A stretch of DNA of 55,285 nt, from positions 1-55,285 of the forward strand of contig JAVKSL010000011.1 in assembly GCA_039583695.1 (NCBI GenBank), read 5' to 3'. Both the position numbers and the translations under genes were made by a program. Origin of the DNA: JAVKSL01 sp039583695 (GTDB taxonomy: Bacteria; Actinomycetota; Acidimicrobiia; Acidimicrobiales; JAJPHD01). Positions 24,660 through 32,624 of the stretch are shown piece after piece; the stretch's first letter is position 1; each line of letters begins with the position of its first letter. The notes beneath the pieces are model-generated. The model saw only the letters and a list, made by a program, of their open reading frames with translations. It was not told the DNA's origin and did not search any database.

Positions 24660-25096
24660 GCGAGTCCCGAGTTGATCGTATCCTTGGCATCCTGCGTCGC
24701 CGGGGCGGCCGGGTGACCAGTGCCCGGCGCGGGGTGATCAGCGCCCTAGTGGACGCCCCCGGTCACGTCACGGCTGACGACCTGGCCACCCATGTGCAGG
24801 CCACCTACCCCGATGTGCACCTCTCCACTGTCTACCGCACCCTCGAGGCCCTGGAGCGCCTGGGCGTGGTGGATCACACGCACCTGGGCCATGGGCGAGC
24901 TGTCTACCACCTGGCCGACGAGGCGCACCAGCACCTGGTATGCGAGGTCTGCGAGACCGTGCTGGAGGTCCCTGACACCATCTTCGCCGGGCTGGCAAGC
25001 GAGCTTCACGCCAGCTATGGCTTCACCATCCGGCCCAGCCACTTCGCTGTCCTCGGAAGGTGTGCGCAGTGCTCGGCGAGCGACGCTCCGAGGTAA
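24656..25096 (+). CDS. Fur-family metalloregulator
   Basis: A 146-residue Fur-superfamily repressor. The winged helix occupies residues ~15-85 (GGRVTSARRGVISALVDAPG; DVHLSTVYRTLEALERLGVV). The metal-binding half has HTHLGHGRAVYHL, the CEVC pair, and a final CAQC pair for the structural zinc. It could be Fur, Zur or a peroxide sensor; the residues seen do not decide. It overlaps regX3 by four bases, so phosphate signalling and a metal or redox regulator are co-expressed here. Confidence 0.88.
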   Translation: MSESRVDRILGILRRRGGRVTSARRGVISALVDAPGHVTADDLATHVQATYPDVHLSTVYRTLEALERLGVVDHTHLGHGRAVYHLADEAHQHLVCEVCETVLEVPDTIFAGLASELHASYGFTIRPSHFAVLGRCAQCSASDAPR

Positions 25097-25158
25097 CTGG
25101 ACACTTGTCTTGACGCCCAGTTGAGCTCAATTTCTCCAAGCGTTGTTAACCTGGCGCG

Positions 25159-26442
25159 GTGATCGACCTCAAGCGACTGGCGGAGCCGGGGTACCGCCAG
25201 GGCATAGCCAAGAAGGGCTGCCCGCCTGAGATGGTGGATGCGGCGGTCGCCGCGGATGCCGAGTGCCGGGCCCTGCGGGCCCAGGTGGAGGAGCTGCGGG
25301 CTCGCCAGAATGCCGCCTCCCGCGAGATCGGGGCAGCCGATCCGCGCGAGCGCCCGGCGCTGATCGCCGCGGCCGGCGGGTTGCGTGACCAGCTGGCGAC
25401 CCTGGGGGTGGCGCTCGCGGCCGCGGAGGCTCGGTTGGCCAACGCCGCCCAGCGCATCCCCAACCCCGCCCATCCTTCGGTGCGATCGGGGGGAGAGGAC
25501 GACGGGGAGGTGATCCGGGTGGTTGGCGTGGCTGGGGCACCGCGGCCGCTCGATCACGCCGAGCTGGGGGAGGCGCTGGGCCTGGTGGACGTGGAGCGGG
25601 CGGTCCGGCTGAGTGGGTCCCGCTTCGCCTACCTGATGCGCGAGGCGGTGATGCTGGAGCTGGCCCTGGTCAGCTGGGTGATGGGGCGCCTGGTGGACGA
25701 GGGCTTCGTGCCGGTGATCCCTCCGGTGCTGGTGAGGGAGGAGACGATGGAGGCAGCGGGATTCTTTCCCACCGAGCGGGCGCAGGTCTACGGTGTGGGC
25801 TCTGCTACCGAGGGGGCCCTGGCGGAGCTGTACCTGGTGGGGACGGCGGAGGTGCCACTGGCGGGACTGCACGTCGAGGAGATCCTCGCCGAGGGGGATC
25901 TGCCGCTGCGCTACGGCGGGTTCTCGACCTGCTTTCGGAGGGAGGCTGGGACCTACGGTAAGGACACGCGGGGCCTTTTCAGGGTACACCAGTTCGACAA
26001 GGTGGAGATGTTCTCCTACGCCCACCCGGAGCGCTCTGATGCGGAGCACGAGGCGTTGCTGGCGCTGGAGGAGTCAATCCTGACCGACCTGGGCCTGCCA
26101 TATCGGGTGGTGGCGATGGCTGCAGGGGATCTGGCGGCCCCCGCTGCCCGAAAGTACGACCTGGAGGTGTGGCTGCCGTCGGAGGGGCGCTTTCGGGAGG
26201 CGACCTCGTGCTCCAACTACACGGACTTCGCGGCCCGACGGGCCCGAACGCGTTATCGTCCCAGCGCTGGCGATGGGACCCGGCTGGTGCACACGCTGAA
26301 CGGTACGGCTTGCGCGGTGGGGCGGACCTTGTTGTTCATCTTCGAGCACTGGCAGGAGCCCGATGGCGCTGCGTTGGTGGTGCCGCCGGTGCTGCGGCCG
26401 TTCTGTGGTTTCGAGAGGGTCGCCCGCCGTGCTGGCGATTGA
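25159..26442 (+). CDS. serS: Seryl-tRNA synthetase
   Basis: Class II synthetase charging tRNA-Ser, 427 residues (usual 415-430). The N-terminal coiled-coil arm (residues ~25-100) is Ala/Arg-rich. Motif 2 is FSTCFRREAGTYGKDTRGLF, followed by RVHQFDKVEMF. Motif 3 lies in HTLNGTACAVGRTLLFIFEH. The signature TAEVPLAGLH and EATSCSNYTDFAARR (serine/ATP site) are present. GTG 25159 starts the classic first residues (VIDLKRL). It is single-copy housekeeping in this window, and the following ABC gene starts inside its last codons. Confidence 0.96.
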   Translation: MIDLKRLAEPGYRQGIAKKGCPPEMVDAAVAADAECRALRAQVEELRARQNAASREIGAADPRERPALIAAAGGLRDQLATLGVALAAAEARLANAAQRIPNPAHPSVRSGGEDDGEVIRVVGVAGAPRPLDHAELGEALGLVDVERAVRLSGSRFAYLMREAVMLELALVSWVMGRLVDEGFVPVIPPVLVREETMEAAGFFPTERAQVYGVGSATEGALAELYLVGTAEVPLAGLHVEEILAEGDLPLRYGGFSTCFRREAGTYGKDTRGLFRVHQFDKVEMFSYAHPERSDAEHEALLALEESILTDLGLPYRVVAMAAGDLAAPAARKYDLEVWLPSEGRFREATSCSNYTDFAARRARTRYRPSAGDGTRLVHTLNGTACAVGRTLLFIFEHWQEPDGAALVVPPVLRPFCGFERVARRAGD

Positions 26443-27499
26443 GGTCTCGGATCTGGTCGTGCGCTATGGGGAGCGCTCCGCGGTCGAGGGGGTCAGCTTC
26501 TGTGCCGAGGAAGGTCAGGTGGTGGCCCTGCTGGGACCCAACGGAGCCGGCAAGACAACGACGGTGGAGGTTTGTGAGGGCTACCGGCGGTCTTGTGCGG
26601 GTCGTGTGCGGGTCCTGGGTCTCGACCCGCGGGCGGATCACCATTCCCTGGTCGCCCAGGTTGGGGTGATGCTCCAGCAAGGCGGGCCGTACCCCCGTTT
26701 GAGCGCACGGAGGGCATTGCGGCTGTATGCATCTTATTACCGCGATCCGGTGGATACCGAGGAGCTGGTGTCGCAGGTGGGCTTGGAAGGCGTGGCGGAC
26801 GTGGCGTTCCGCCGGCTGTCGGGTGGGGAGCAGCGGCGGGTCTCGCTGGCGCTGGCGCTGGTGGGGCGGCCGCGGGTGGCGTTCTTGGATGAGCCGACGG
26901 CAGGGGTGGACCCGGCCGGGAGGAGAGCGATCCGGGCGGTGGTCCGGGGATTGCGCACCGACGGTGTGTGCGTTTTGCTGACGACCCACGAGCTCGACGA
27001 AGCCGAGCGTCTGGCCGACTCGGTGGTGGTCATCGACCACGGTCGGGTGGTAGGGGCGGGCACGCCTGCGGAGCTGATGGCGGGCGGGGCGAGCGGAGGG
27101 ATCCGCTTTGGGGCGCCACCGGGACTGCCGGTGGACGACCTGGCTGCGGCCGTGTCGGCGGGTGTGGTGTCGGCAGGTGTGGTGTCGGCAGGTGTGGTGT
27201 CGGCGGGTGTGGTGTCGGCGGGTGTCGTGTCGGCGGGTGTCGTGTCGGCGGGTGTCGTGTCGGCGGGTGTGGTGTCGGTGGGTGTGGTGGAGGAGAGCCC
27301 TGGGGAGTACCGGGTGGATTGCGCGGCCACGCCAGCGGCGGTCGCTGCGCTTACTGCGTGGCTGGCCGAAAATGATGTTCCACTGGCCGACCTGCGGGCG
27401 GGCCGCCAGAGCCTGGAGGACGTGTTCCTGCGCCTGACCGGTTCTGGTGGCGGTAGCCCTGCGGGAGGTGCTGGGCCTCCGGGAAGTGGTCGTGATTGA
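26429..27499 (+). CDS. ABC transporter ATP-binding protein (ABC-2 type exporter)
   Basis: A 356-residue ABC ATPase. Walker A LLGPNGAGKTTTVEV (Lys42), Q-loop VMLQQGGPYP, signature RRLSGGEQRRVSLALAL, Walker B VAFLDEPTAGVDP and switch TTHELDEAERL are all intact. This is the DrrA/NatA-type subunit for drug or lipid export. GTG 26429 lies within the last codons of serS (14-base overlap). After the ATPase core, the C-terminal domain is split by nine VSAGV pentapeptides encoded by a 15-base array, then resumes with a DrrA-like end (PLADLRAGRQSLEDVFLRLT). The insertion should be a surface linker. The stop overlaps the permease start. Confidence 0.93.
   Translation: MLAIEVSDLVVRYGERSAVEGVSFCAEEGQVVALLGPNGAGKTTTVEVCEGYRRSCAGRVRVLGLDPRADHHSLVAQVGVMLQQGGPYPRLSARRALRLYASYYRDPVDTEELVSQVGLEGVADVAFRRLSGGEQRRVSLALALVGRPRVAFLDEPTAGVDPAGRRAIRAVVRGLRTDGVCVLLTTHELDEAERLADSVVVIDHGRVVGAGTPAELMAGGASGGIRFGAPPGLPVDDLAAAVSAGVVSAGVVSAGVVSAGVVSAGVVSAGVVSAGVVSAGVVSVGVVEESPGEYRVDCAATPAAVAALTAWLAENDVPLADLRAGRQSLEDVFLRLTGSGGGSPAGGAGPPGSGRD
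27152..27286. repeat. 15-bp tandem repeat, 9 copies, inside the ABC ATPase
   Basis: Nine in-phase units of GTGTCGGCGGGTGTG with single-base variants (A, C or T at three positions). They encode eight VSAGV and one VSVGV. Confidence 0.96.
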
Positions 27500-28257
27500 G
27501 GGTCCATAGCAACCCAGATCACTACCACTTGCGTCTGCGGCCGTTCCTTGCGCAAGCCCGGGCTGAGGTGGTCCTGACCCTCACCCAGGGTGAGAACTTA
27601 TTGGTGAGCCTGGGCTTGCCACTGATCCTGTTGGTCGCGTTCACGCTGGCGCCCATCACCCCGGTCGGTGGTGTCCGGCGGGTCCAGTTCGTGACACCGG
27701 GGATCCTGTCGCTGGCGGTCATGTCCACGGCGATGGTTGCGCTGTCCATCGCTACCGGCTTCGAGCGCAGCTACGGGGTCTTGAAGAGACTGGGGAGCAC
27801 CCCGCTCGGCCGCCCGGCGCTAGTGGCGGCCAAGACGTGCAGCGTCCTTGCGGTGGAGGTCGTCCAGGTGCTGGGCATATGCGGTGTGGCGTTGGCGCTG
27901 GGCTGGCAACCTCATGGCGATCCGGCGGCCGCAGTCGCGGCCTACCTGCTGGCCACTGTGGCATTTACGGGCCTGGGCCTGTTGATGGCGGGCACCCTTC
28001 GCGCCGAGCTCATCCTTGGGGTGGCGAATGGGCTCTACGTCATCTTGCTGCTCTTGGGGGGGATGGTCTTTTCCCTGTCGGTCTTGCCCGGCGGGCTTCG
28101 TCAGGTGGCGGACGCTCTACCGGCGGCGGCACTTTCCGGGGCCTTGCTTCACACACTGGGTGTCGGCGGTGGCGTGCCCACAGAGTCCTGGATCGTGCTC
28201 GGCGCCTGGGGGGTGGCGACCCCCGTCGCGGCCTCGCTCAGCTTCCGTTGGGAGTGA
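27496..28257 (+). CDS. ABC-2 type permease
   Basis: A 253-residue permease with about six membrane helices (LLVSLGLPLILLVAFTLAPI, FVTPGILSLAVMSTAMVALS, VVQVLGICGVALALGW, AVAAYLLATVAFTGLGLLMA, YVILLLLGGMVFSLSVLPGG, IVLGAWGVATPVAASLSF). The motif GFERSYGVLKRLGSTPLGRP is typical of ABC-2 permeases. It pairs with the ATPase upstream, starting at a TTG that overlaps that stop as TTGA. Its last codons (FRWE) and stop form a degenerate first unit of the 19-base array that follows. The substrate is unknown. Confidence 0.9.
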   Translation: MRVHSNPDHYHLRLRPFLAQARAEVVLTLTQGENLLVSLGLPLILLVAFTLAPITPVGGVRRVQFVTPGILSLAVMSTAMVALSIATGFERSYGVLKRLGSTPLGRPALVAAKTCSVLAVEVVQVLGICGVALALGWQPHGDPAAAVAAYLLATVAFTGLGLLMAGTLRAELILGVANGLYVILLLLGGMVFSLSVLPGGLRQVADALPAAALSGALLHTLGVGGGVPTESWIVLGAWGVATPVAASLSFRWE

Positions 28258-28580
28258 CTCTCGCCGTCGGGAGCGACTCTCGCCGTCGGGAGCGACTCTC
28301 GCCGTCGGGAGCGACTCTCGCCGTCGGGAGCGNNNNNNNNNNNNNNNNNNNNNNNNNNNNNNNNNNNNNNNNNNNNNNNNNNNNNNNNNNNNNNNNNNNN
28401 NNNNNNNNNNNNNNNNNNNNNNNNNNNNNNNNACTCTCGCCGTCGGGAGCGACTCTCGCCGTCGGGAGCGACTCTCGCCGTCGGGAGCGACTCTCGCCGT
28501 CGGGAGCGACTCTCGCCGTCGGGAGCGAATCTTGCCGTCGGGAGCGACTCTTGCCGTCGGGAGCGACTCTCGCCGTCGAG
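28256..28580. repeat. 19-bp tandem array with a 100-base assembly gap
   Basis: Copies of GACTCTCGCCGTCGGGAGC run head to tail from the permease stop codon to ~28580. Four copies lie left of an N run (28333-28432) and about seven right of it, the last three with base changes. The gap has exactly 100 Ns, the usual placeholder for unknown length, so the true copy number is unknown. Each unit holds an imperfect dyad (CTCTCG/CGGGAG, loop CCGT). The array fills the convergent gap between the permease and the thioredoxin-like gene; the remaining ~40 bases contain nothing I recognise. Confidence 0.95.
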
Positions 28581-28622
28581 CGCCAGCCTGCCATTGGGGG
28601 CCAGCTTGCCAACCGGATTTGC

Positions 28623-29180
28623 TCAGGCCTCGGCGCGCTGAACCCAGCTCATCAGCTCCTGCTTGGTGATCGCCCCGACCACGTCACCGACCACGTGTCC
28701 CGTGCCGTTGACGAACACCGCCGAAGGGAGGCCGGGGATCTGGTAGAGGATCGACACCTTTCGTTCGGGGTCGACGCCAACCGGGTAGTCGAGGTGTGCC
28801 GAGCGGACCAGGGTCAGCGCGGCCGAGCGGGTGTCGGCGACGTCTACTCCGACGAAGCGGACTGTCCTTCCCAGGTGACGGCTGGTGTCGGCGAGAACGC
28901 CGATGTCCTTACGGCAGTCCGTGCACCATGACGCGAAGAAGGTGATCACGGTGACCCGACCGTCCGGGCTCCCCAGCGCAACGGTCGAGCCCGGGCTCTG
29001 GAGGCTGGCGAGCGAGAAGCCAGGGGCCTGCGCCCCCAGGCTCCGGCCTTCTGGGGCCGGACCGCTGGGCGAGCGGCCCGAAAGCAGGGCAAGCGTCGCG
29101 ACAGCCACGACAATCAGGGCCAGAGCTCCGACGACAAGGTGCCTCACACCTAGTCGGGCACGGAGGCCGGATGACCACAT
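28623..29180 (-). CDS. TlpA/ResA-like thioredoxin, membrane anchored
   Basis: A 185-residue redoxin. An N-terminal helix (HLVVGALALIVVAVATLALL) anchors it outside the membrane. The thioredoxin fold carries VTVITFFASWCTDCRKDIGV with the CTDC active site, then VRFVGVDVADTR and YQIPGLPSAVFVNGTG with the cis-Pro context. It probably reduces disulfides in apocytochromes or other exported proteins. It follows ctaB by 14 bases on the same strand, so a role near cytochrome oxidase assembly fits. I chose ATG 29180 just ahead of the anchor; no strong Shine-Dalgarno is visible. Confidence 0.87.
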   Translation of the reverse strand: MWSSGLRARLGVRHLVVGALALIVVAVATLALLSGRSPSGPAPEGRSLGAQAPGFSLASLQSPGSTVALGSPDGRVTVITFFASWCTDCRKDIGVLADTSRHLGRTVRFVGVDVADTRSAALTLVRSAHLDYPVGVDPERKVSILYQIPGLPSAVFVNGTGHVVGDVVGAITKQELMSWVQRAEA

Positions 29181-29194
29181 GGAGCGTCTTGGTC

Positions 29195-30109
29195 CTAGTG
29201 GACCCGGACCAGCGTGTCCACCGCCATCGACGAGAACAGCAGGGTCAGGTAGGTGATCGACCAGCCAAACAGGCGCATCGCTGAGCGAGCTGTGGCCTCG
29301 CGCTGCAAGCGGATCGCGTAGAGCAAAAATACCGCGCCGAGAATGACCGCTGATCCGATGTAGATGAGGCCCATCTGCGCGACTGGGGCAAAGGCCAGAG
29401 ACGCCGCCCAAAGCGCAACGGAGTAGAAGATGATCTGGCGCCCCGTCTTGGCCAAGCTGGTCACCGCGGGGAGCATGGGAACATCGACAGATTGGTAGTC
29501 GTCGCGGTATTTGACTGCCAGGGACCAGAAATGGGGTGGAGTCCACACGAAGATGATGGCGAACAGCACCAACGGCGCCAGACCCAGGTGCCCGGTAACC
29601 GCCGACCAGCCGACCAGGACCGGTACAGCCCCAGCTGCTCCGCCGATGACTATGTTCTGCGACGAGGTGCGCTTGAGCCAGAGCGTGTATACAAAGACGT
29701 AGAAGGCTGTGGCGCTGGCGGCCAGGATGGCCGACAGGAGGTTGACCGCCAACCACAGCTCCACAAACGCCCCCACTTCGAGGGTCAGGGCAAAGGTCAG
29801 CGCAGCTCGTGGGGTGACGGCACCGGTAACCAGGGGCCGGCGGCGGGTCCGGTGCATCACGGCGTCGATGTCGCGGTCCACGAACATGTTGATGGCGTTT
29901 GCTCCGCCAGCTGCCATCGCACCCCCGAGCAGTGTCCAGCCGATAAGCCAACCGGAGGGGAACCCACGTGCCGCCACGAACATCGTGGGGACGGTGGTCA
30001 CGAGCAACAGCTCGATGATGCGAGGTTTGGTGAGTGCGACGTAGGCACGCAGCCGGGACTGGAGGCCACACGGAGCTACGACGGCGGGAGTGGCCATCGC
30101 CCACGACAC
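29195..30109 (-). CDS. ctaB: Protoheme IX farnesyltransferase
   Basis: UbiA-family prenyltransferase that makes heme O from heme B, 304 residues with about nine membrane helices. The first signature is YVALTKPRIIELLLVTTVPT, and the catalytic Asp-rich loop is ANAINMFVDRDIDAVMHRTR, then RRPLVTGAV. A second loop, FVWTPPHFWSLAVKYRDDYQ, is diagnostic for CtaB/CyoE. It is divergent from ctaA, the next enzyme of heme A synthesis, so the short gap at 30110-30222 likely holds both promoters. Confidence 0.95.
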   Translation of the reverse strand: MSWAMATPAVVAPCGLQSRLRAYVALTKPRIIELLLVTTVPTMFVAARGFPSGWLIGWTLLGGAMAAGGANAINMFVDRDIDAVMHRTRRRPLVTGAVTPRAALTFALTLEVGAFVELWLAVNLLSAILAASATAFYVFVYTLWLKRTSSQNIVIGGAAGAVPVLVGWSAVTGHLGLAPLVLFAIIFVWTPPHFWSLAVKYRDDYQSVDVPMLPAVTSLAKTGRQIIFYSVALWAASLAFAPVAQMGLIYIGSAVILGAVFLLYAIRLQREATARSAMRLFGWSITYLTLLFSSMAVDTLVRVH

Positions 30110-30222
30110 TATGGCTCCGGGGGGCCAAACTCCAGGCAGGATGTGGAGCTGGATTGACCGGGAGGCGGGGCAGGCCCGGCCTGATGCGCTCGGACTTGCT
30201 GGACTGTCCTAGCATCTGGGAC

Positions 30223-31185
30223 ATGCTGAATCGGTTGTCTGGCTTGTCTGTTAGCCCTCGGGCATTCCGACGAGCTGCCCTGGTCTCGGTTGTGGCTTTG
30301 GGGCTCATCATCGTTACTGGGGCTGCTGTCCGGCTCACCGGCTCCGGGCTCGGATGCCCGGACTGGCCCAGCTGCTTTCAGCAACGGCTCACCGCCACCT
30401 GGTCCTTTCACCCGCTGGTCGAGTTTGGCAACCGGCTGGTTGTGATCCTCGTAACCGTCATGGTCATTGGCATGGCTCTGGCATCGCTCCTGCGCAAGCC
30501 CTTCCGGTCGGATCTGTGCTGGCTGGCGTTCGGCCTCGTGGCCGGGGTTGTCGCACAGGCCGTCCTGGGCGGGATGGTGGTGCTGTTCAAGCTTGCGCCC
30601 GGGCTGGTGATGGCTCACTTCGCTCTTTCCATTGTTGTCTTGGCCGACGCCGTGGTGCTGCATCGCCGCGCCGCTGAGCAGCGGGTACCGTCCCGGGCGA
30701 TGGTCGGCAGCCCGCTCATCGTTGCGACGCGGCTCATGGTTGCCCTGCTGGGCCTGGTTATCCTTGCTGGCACTGCTACCACAGGTAGCGGACCCCATGC
30801 AGGCAACGCTGGCGCCAAGCGGCTGCCGATCGCCTTCAAGTCCGTGGCTGAGCTCCATGCAACCCTCGCTGTCGGCCTGATCGGCCTTACGGTCGGAATC
30901 GTCATCGCCGCTCACCAAGTGGGTACCCCACTGGCGCTGCAGCGGCGAGCGAGAGCGCTCATTGCCATCATGGCTGCTCAAGGCGTGATCGGCTACACCC
31001 AATATTTTCTCCGGGTTCCCGCCGGTATCGTCGAGATCCACATAGTCGGGGTCACGCTGTTGTGGATCGTTGCCCAGCGCTTCTACCTGGGTTTGTTCTT
31101 CCGTCCGGCGCTGGCGGCCCTCGAGGACCGCCCGGCGATTCCCGACCGGATCGACGTGCCGGGCTACGCCGGGACACCGAGGTGA
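30223..31185 (+). CDS. ctaA: Heme A synthase
   Basis: COX15/CtaA family, 320 residues with eight predicted helices, oxidising heme O to heme A for aa3 oxidase. Signatures include VTGAAVRLTGSGLGCPDWPS (with a Cys), WSFHPLVEFGNRLVVI (His ligand), VMAHFALSIVVLADAVVLHR, LHATLAVGLIGLT and IVEIHIVGVTLLWIVAQRF. Start ATG 30223; the upstream in-frame extension is Arg-rich and lacks family similarity. Divergent from ctaB. Confidence 0.94.
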   Translation: MLNRLSGLSVSPRAFRRAALVSVVALGLIIVTGAAVRLTGSGLGCPDWPSCFQQRLTATWSFHPLVEFGNRLVVILVTVMVIGMALASLLRKPFRSDLCWLAFGLVAGVVAQAVLGGMVVLFKLAPGLVMAHFALSIVVLADAVVLHRRAAEQRVPSRAMVGSPLIVATRLMVALLGLVILAGTATTGSGPHAGNAGAKRLPIAFKSVAELHATLAVGLIGLTVGIVIAAHQVGTPLALQRRARALIAIMAAQGVIGYTQYFLRVPAGIVEIHIVGVTLLWIVAQRFYLGLFFRPALAALEDRPAIPDRIDVPGYAGTPR

Positions 31186-31332
31186 GAAGCTTGATACACC
31201 CCTCTGTCATACTTGTGGGATGGATCGATCGCTGACGTCGACTACGATGATCAAGTCCCAACCAGCCCTGCCCCGGATCGACCGGGGCCCCGGCGCTTTC
31301 AAGCCCGGGTCCAGAGGGAGGTGAGCCGTCTC

Positions 31333-31683
31333 ATGCGGCCATACGAGATCGTGATCATCTTCGACGCCAGCCTGGAGGAGGATGCCATCCGGGCCGTCAT
31401 CGACCGAATAAGTGAGGCTACCCGCACGCGTGGGGGTAGCTCAGGCAAGGTCGACCGATGGGGGAGGCGGCGCTTCGCCTACGAGCTGGCGCACCGCTGG
31501 GAGGGCTACTACGTCCTCTTGGAGGTGTCGGCTGAGGTGGAATGCGTGGCCGAGCTCAACCGGATGCTCTTCCTTGCCGACGAAGTGCTTCGTCACAAGG
31601 TCATCCGGCTGCCCGAGCGGGCAGCGGGACTTCGCCGTCCCGGCCCCCCGACTGGGCGCCCGATGATGGCCCGGACGGACTGA
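31333..31683 (+). CDS. rpsF: Ribosomal protein bS6
   Basis: 30S platform protein that partners bS18, 116 residues. It begins MRPYEIVIIFDASLEE and contains WGRRRFAYELAHRWEGYYVL, then EVLRHKVIRLPE. I choose ATG 31333 with GGAGGTGAG just upstream; longer in-frame starts to 31213 add unlike residues. It is the first gene of the conserved rpsF-ssb-rpsR-rplI operon. Confidence 0.96.
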   Translation: MRPYEIVIIFDASLEEDAIRAVIDRISEATRTRGGSSGKVDRWGRRRFAYELAHRWEGYYVLLEVSAEVECVAELNRMLFLADEVLRHKVIRLPERAAGLRRPGPPTGRPMMARTD

Positions 31684-31706
31684 TCACCTACAGGGAGCTG
31701 AGCATA

Positions 31707-32168
31707 ATGGCAAATGGAAACCACATCACACTGGTTGGCAACATCACCCGCGACCCCGAGCTTCGGTTCACGCCGAGCGGTCAAGCGACGACCACCTTCG
31801 GTTTGGCGGTCAACCGGCGTTGGCAGAACCGCCAGACCCAGGAGTGGGAGGAGGCCACGTCCTTCTTCGACGTGGTCTGCTGGCGCGAGATGGCCGAGAA
31901 CGCCAGCGATAGCCTCAACAAGGGCGCCCGGGTCATAGTGACCGGCCGACTCGAGCAGCGCAGCTGGGAGGTCGGTGACGGCGAGCGTCGCTACAAGATC
32001 GAGGTGGTTGCCGACGAGGTGGGCCCCAGCCTTCGCTGGGCGACCGCCGAGATCAAGAAGAACGAACGTCGCGCTGCCGGGGATGGCGGGACTTCAGGGG
32101 GCGCGGCATCGGCGCCTCTGCCTGCGGCGCCACCCCCTGGCTACGGAGAAGAAGAGGAGCCGTTCTAA
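31707..32168 (+). CDS. ssb: Single-stranded DNA-binding protein
   Basis: SSB of 153 residues. The OB-fold runs from NHITLVGNITRDPELRFTPS through FFDVVCWREMAENASDSLNK to RSWEVGDGERRYKIEVVADE. A Gly/Pro-rich linker and the acidic tail EEEEPF follow; the usual DDDIPF-type tip is conserved in kind. It lies between rpsF and rpsR and starts at ATG 31707 after AGGGAG. Confidence 0.96.
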   Translation: MANGNHITLVGNITRDPELRFTPSGQATTTFGLAVNRRWQNRQTQEWEEATSFFDVVCWREMAENASDSLNKGARVIVTGRLEQRSWEVGDGERRYKIEVVADEVGPSLRWATAEIKKNERRAAGDGGTSGGAASAPLPAAPPPGYGEEEEPF

Positions 32169-32170
32169 GC

Positions 32171-32623
32171 ATGGCCCGCAACAACGACAGGGACCGGGGC
32201 ACCAAGCGGGTGCCCAAGGAGGCCGTCCGCAGAGGCAAGAAGAAGGTTTGCATCTTCTGCGCCGACCACGTGGAGTGGGTCGACTACAAAGACGTGAGCT
32301 TGCTGCGCAAGTTCATGAGCGATCGCGGCAAGATCCGTGCTCGCAGGGTCAGCGGCAACTGCGCCCAGCACCAGAGGGATGTGGCAGTTGCTATCAAGTT
32401 GGGGCGGGAGCTGGCACTCCTGCCCTACACCCAGCGCACCAGCAATGAGCGCACAGGCAGTCGGGGCCGCCTCCCTTCTGGCCCCGGCGCTGGCTACGGC
32501 GGACAATCCGCCCATAGCGGCGTGCCAACCGGTGGGGCGGTTCCCGACCCCGAGATGGCCGAGCGCTTGATCGGTTCCGGGCCAGTCTATGAGGACATCG
32601 CGCTTGACGAGGAGCTGAGCTAG
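32171..32623 (+). CDS. rpsR: Ribosomal protein bS18 with long C-terminal extension
   Basis: The first ~90 residues are bS18: KKVCIFCADHVEWVDYKDVS, then LLRKFMSDRGKIRARRVSGN and CAQHQRDVAVAIKLGRELAL LPYT. Three Cys (CIFC plus C) mark the zinc-binding form. The protein is 150 residues against a usual 75-90. The extra ~55 residues are Gly/Ser/Pro-rich and end in an acidic stretch (PVYEDIALDEELS). The stop is two bases before the rplI GTG. The extension is in frame, with no sign of error, and would project from the 30S platform. Confidence 0.94.
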   Translation: MARNNDRDRGTKRVPKEAVRRGKKKVCIFCADHVEWVDYKDVSLLRKFMSDRGKIRARRVSGNCAQHQRDVAVAIKLGRELALLPYTQRTSNERTGSRGRLPSGPGAGYGGQSAHSGVPTGGAVPDPEMAERLIGSGPVYEDIALDEELS

Positions 32624-32624
32624 G

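Noticed and set aside
25097..25158. Sigma-70 promoter upstream of serS (TTGACG)
   Set aside because: No convincing -10 hexamer at 16-18 bases from it.
28256..28580. Possible CRISPR array
   Set aside because: Units are directly adjacent with no spacers; it is a simple tandem repeat.
27837..28931. Arg/Ser-rich repeat protein read through the 19-bp array
   Set aside because: A 19-base unit cycles all frames, so every frame stays open; it crosses an assembly gap and overlaps two real genes.
30109..31041. Minus-strand frame antisense to ctaA
   Set aside because: Hydrophilic shadow of a membrane-protein gene; no start context or homology signs.
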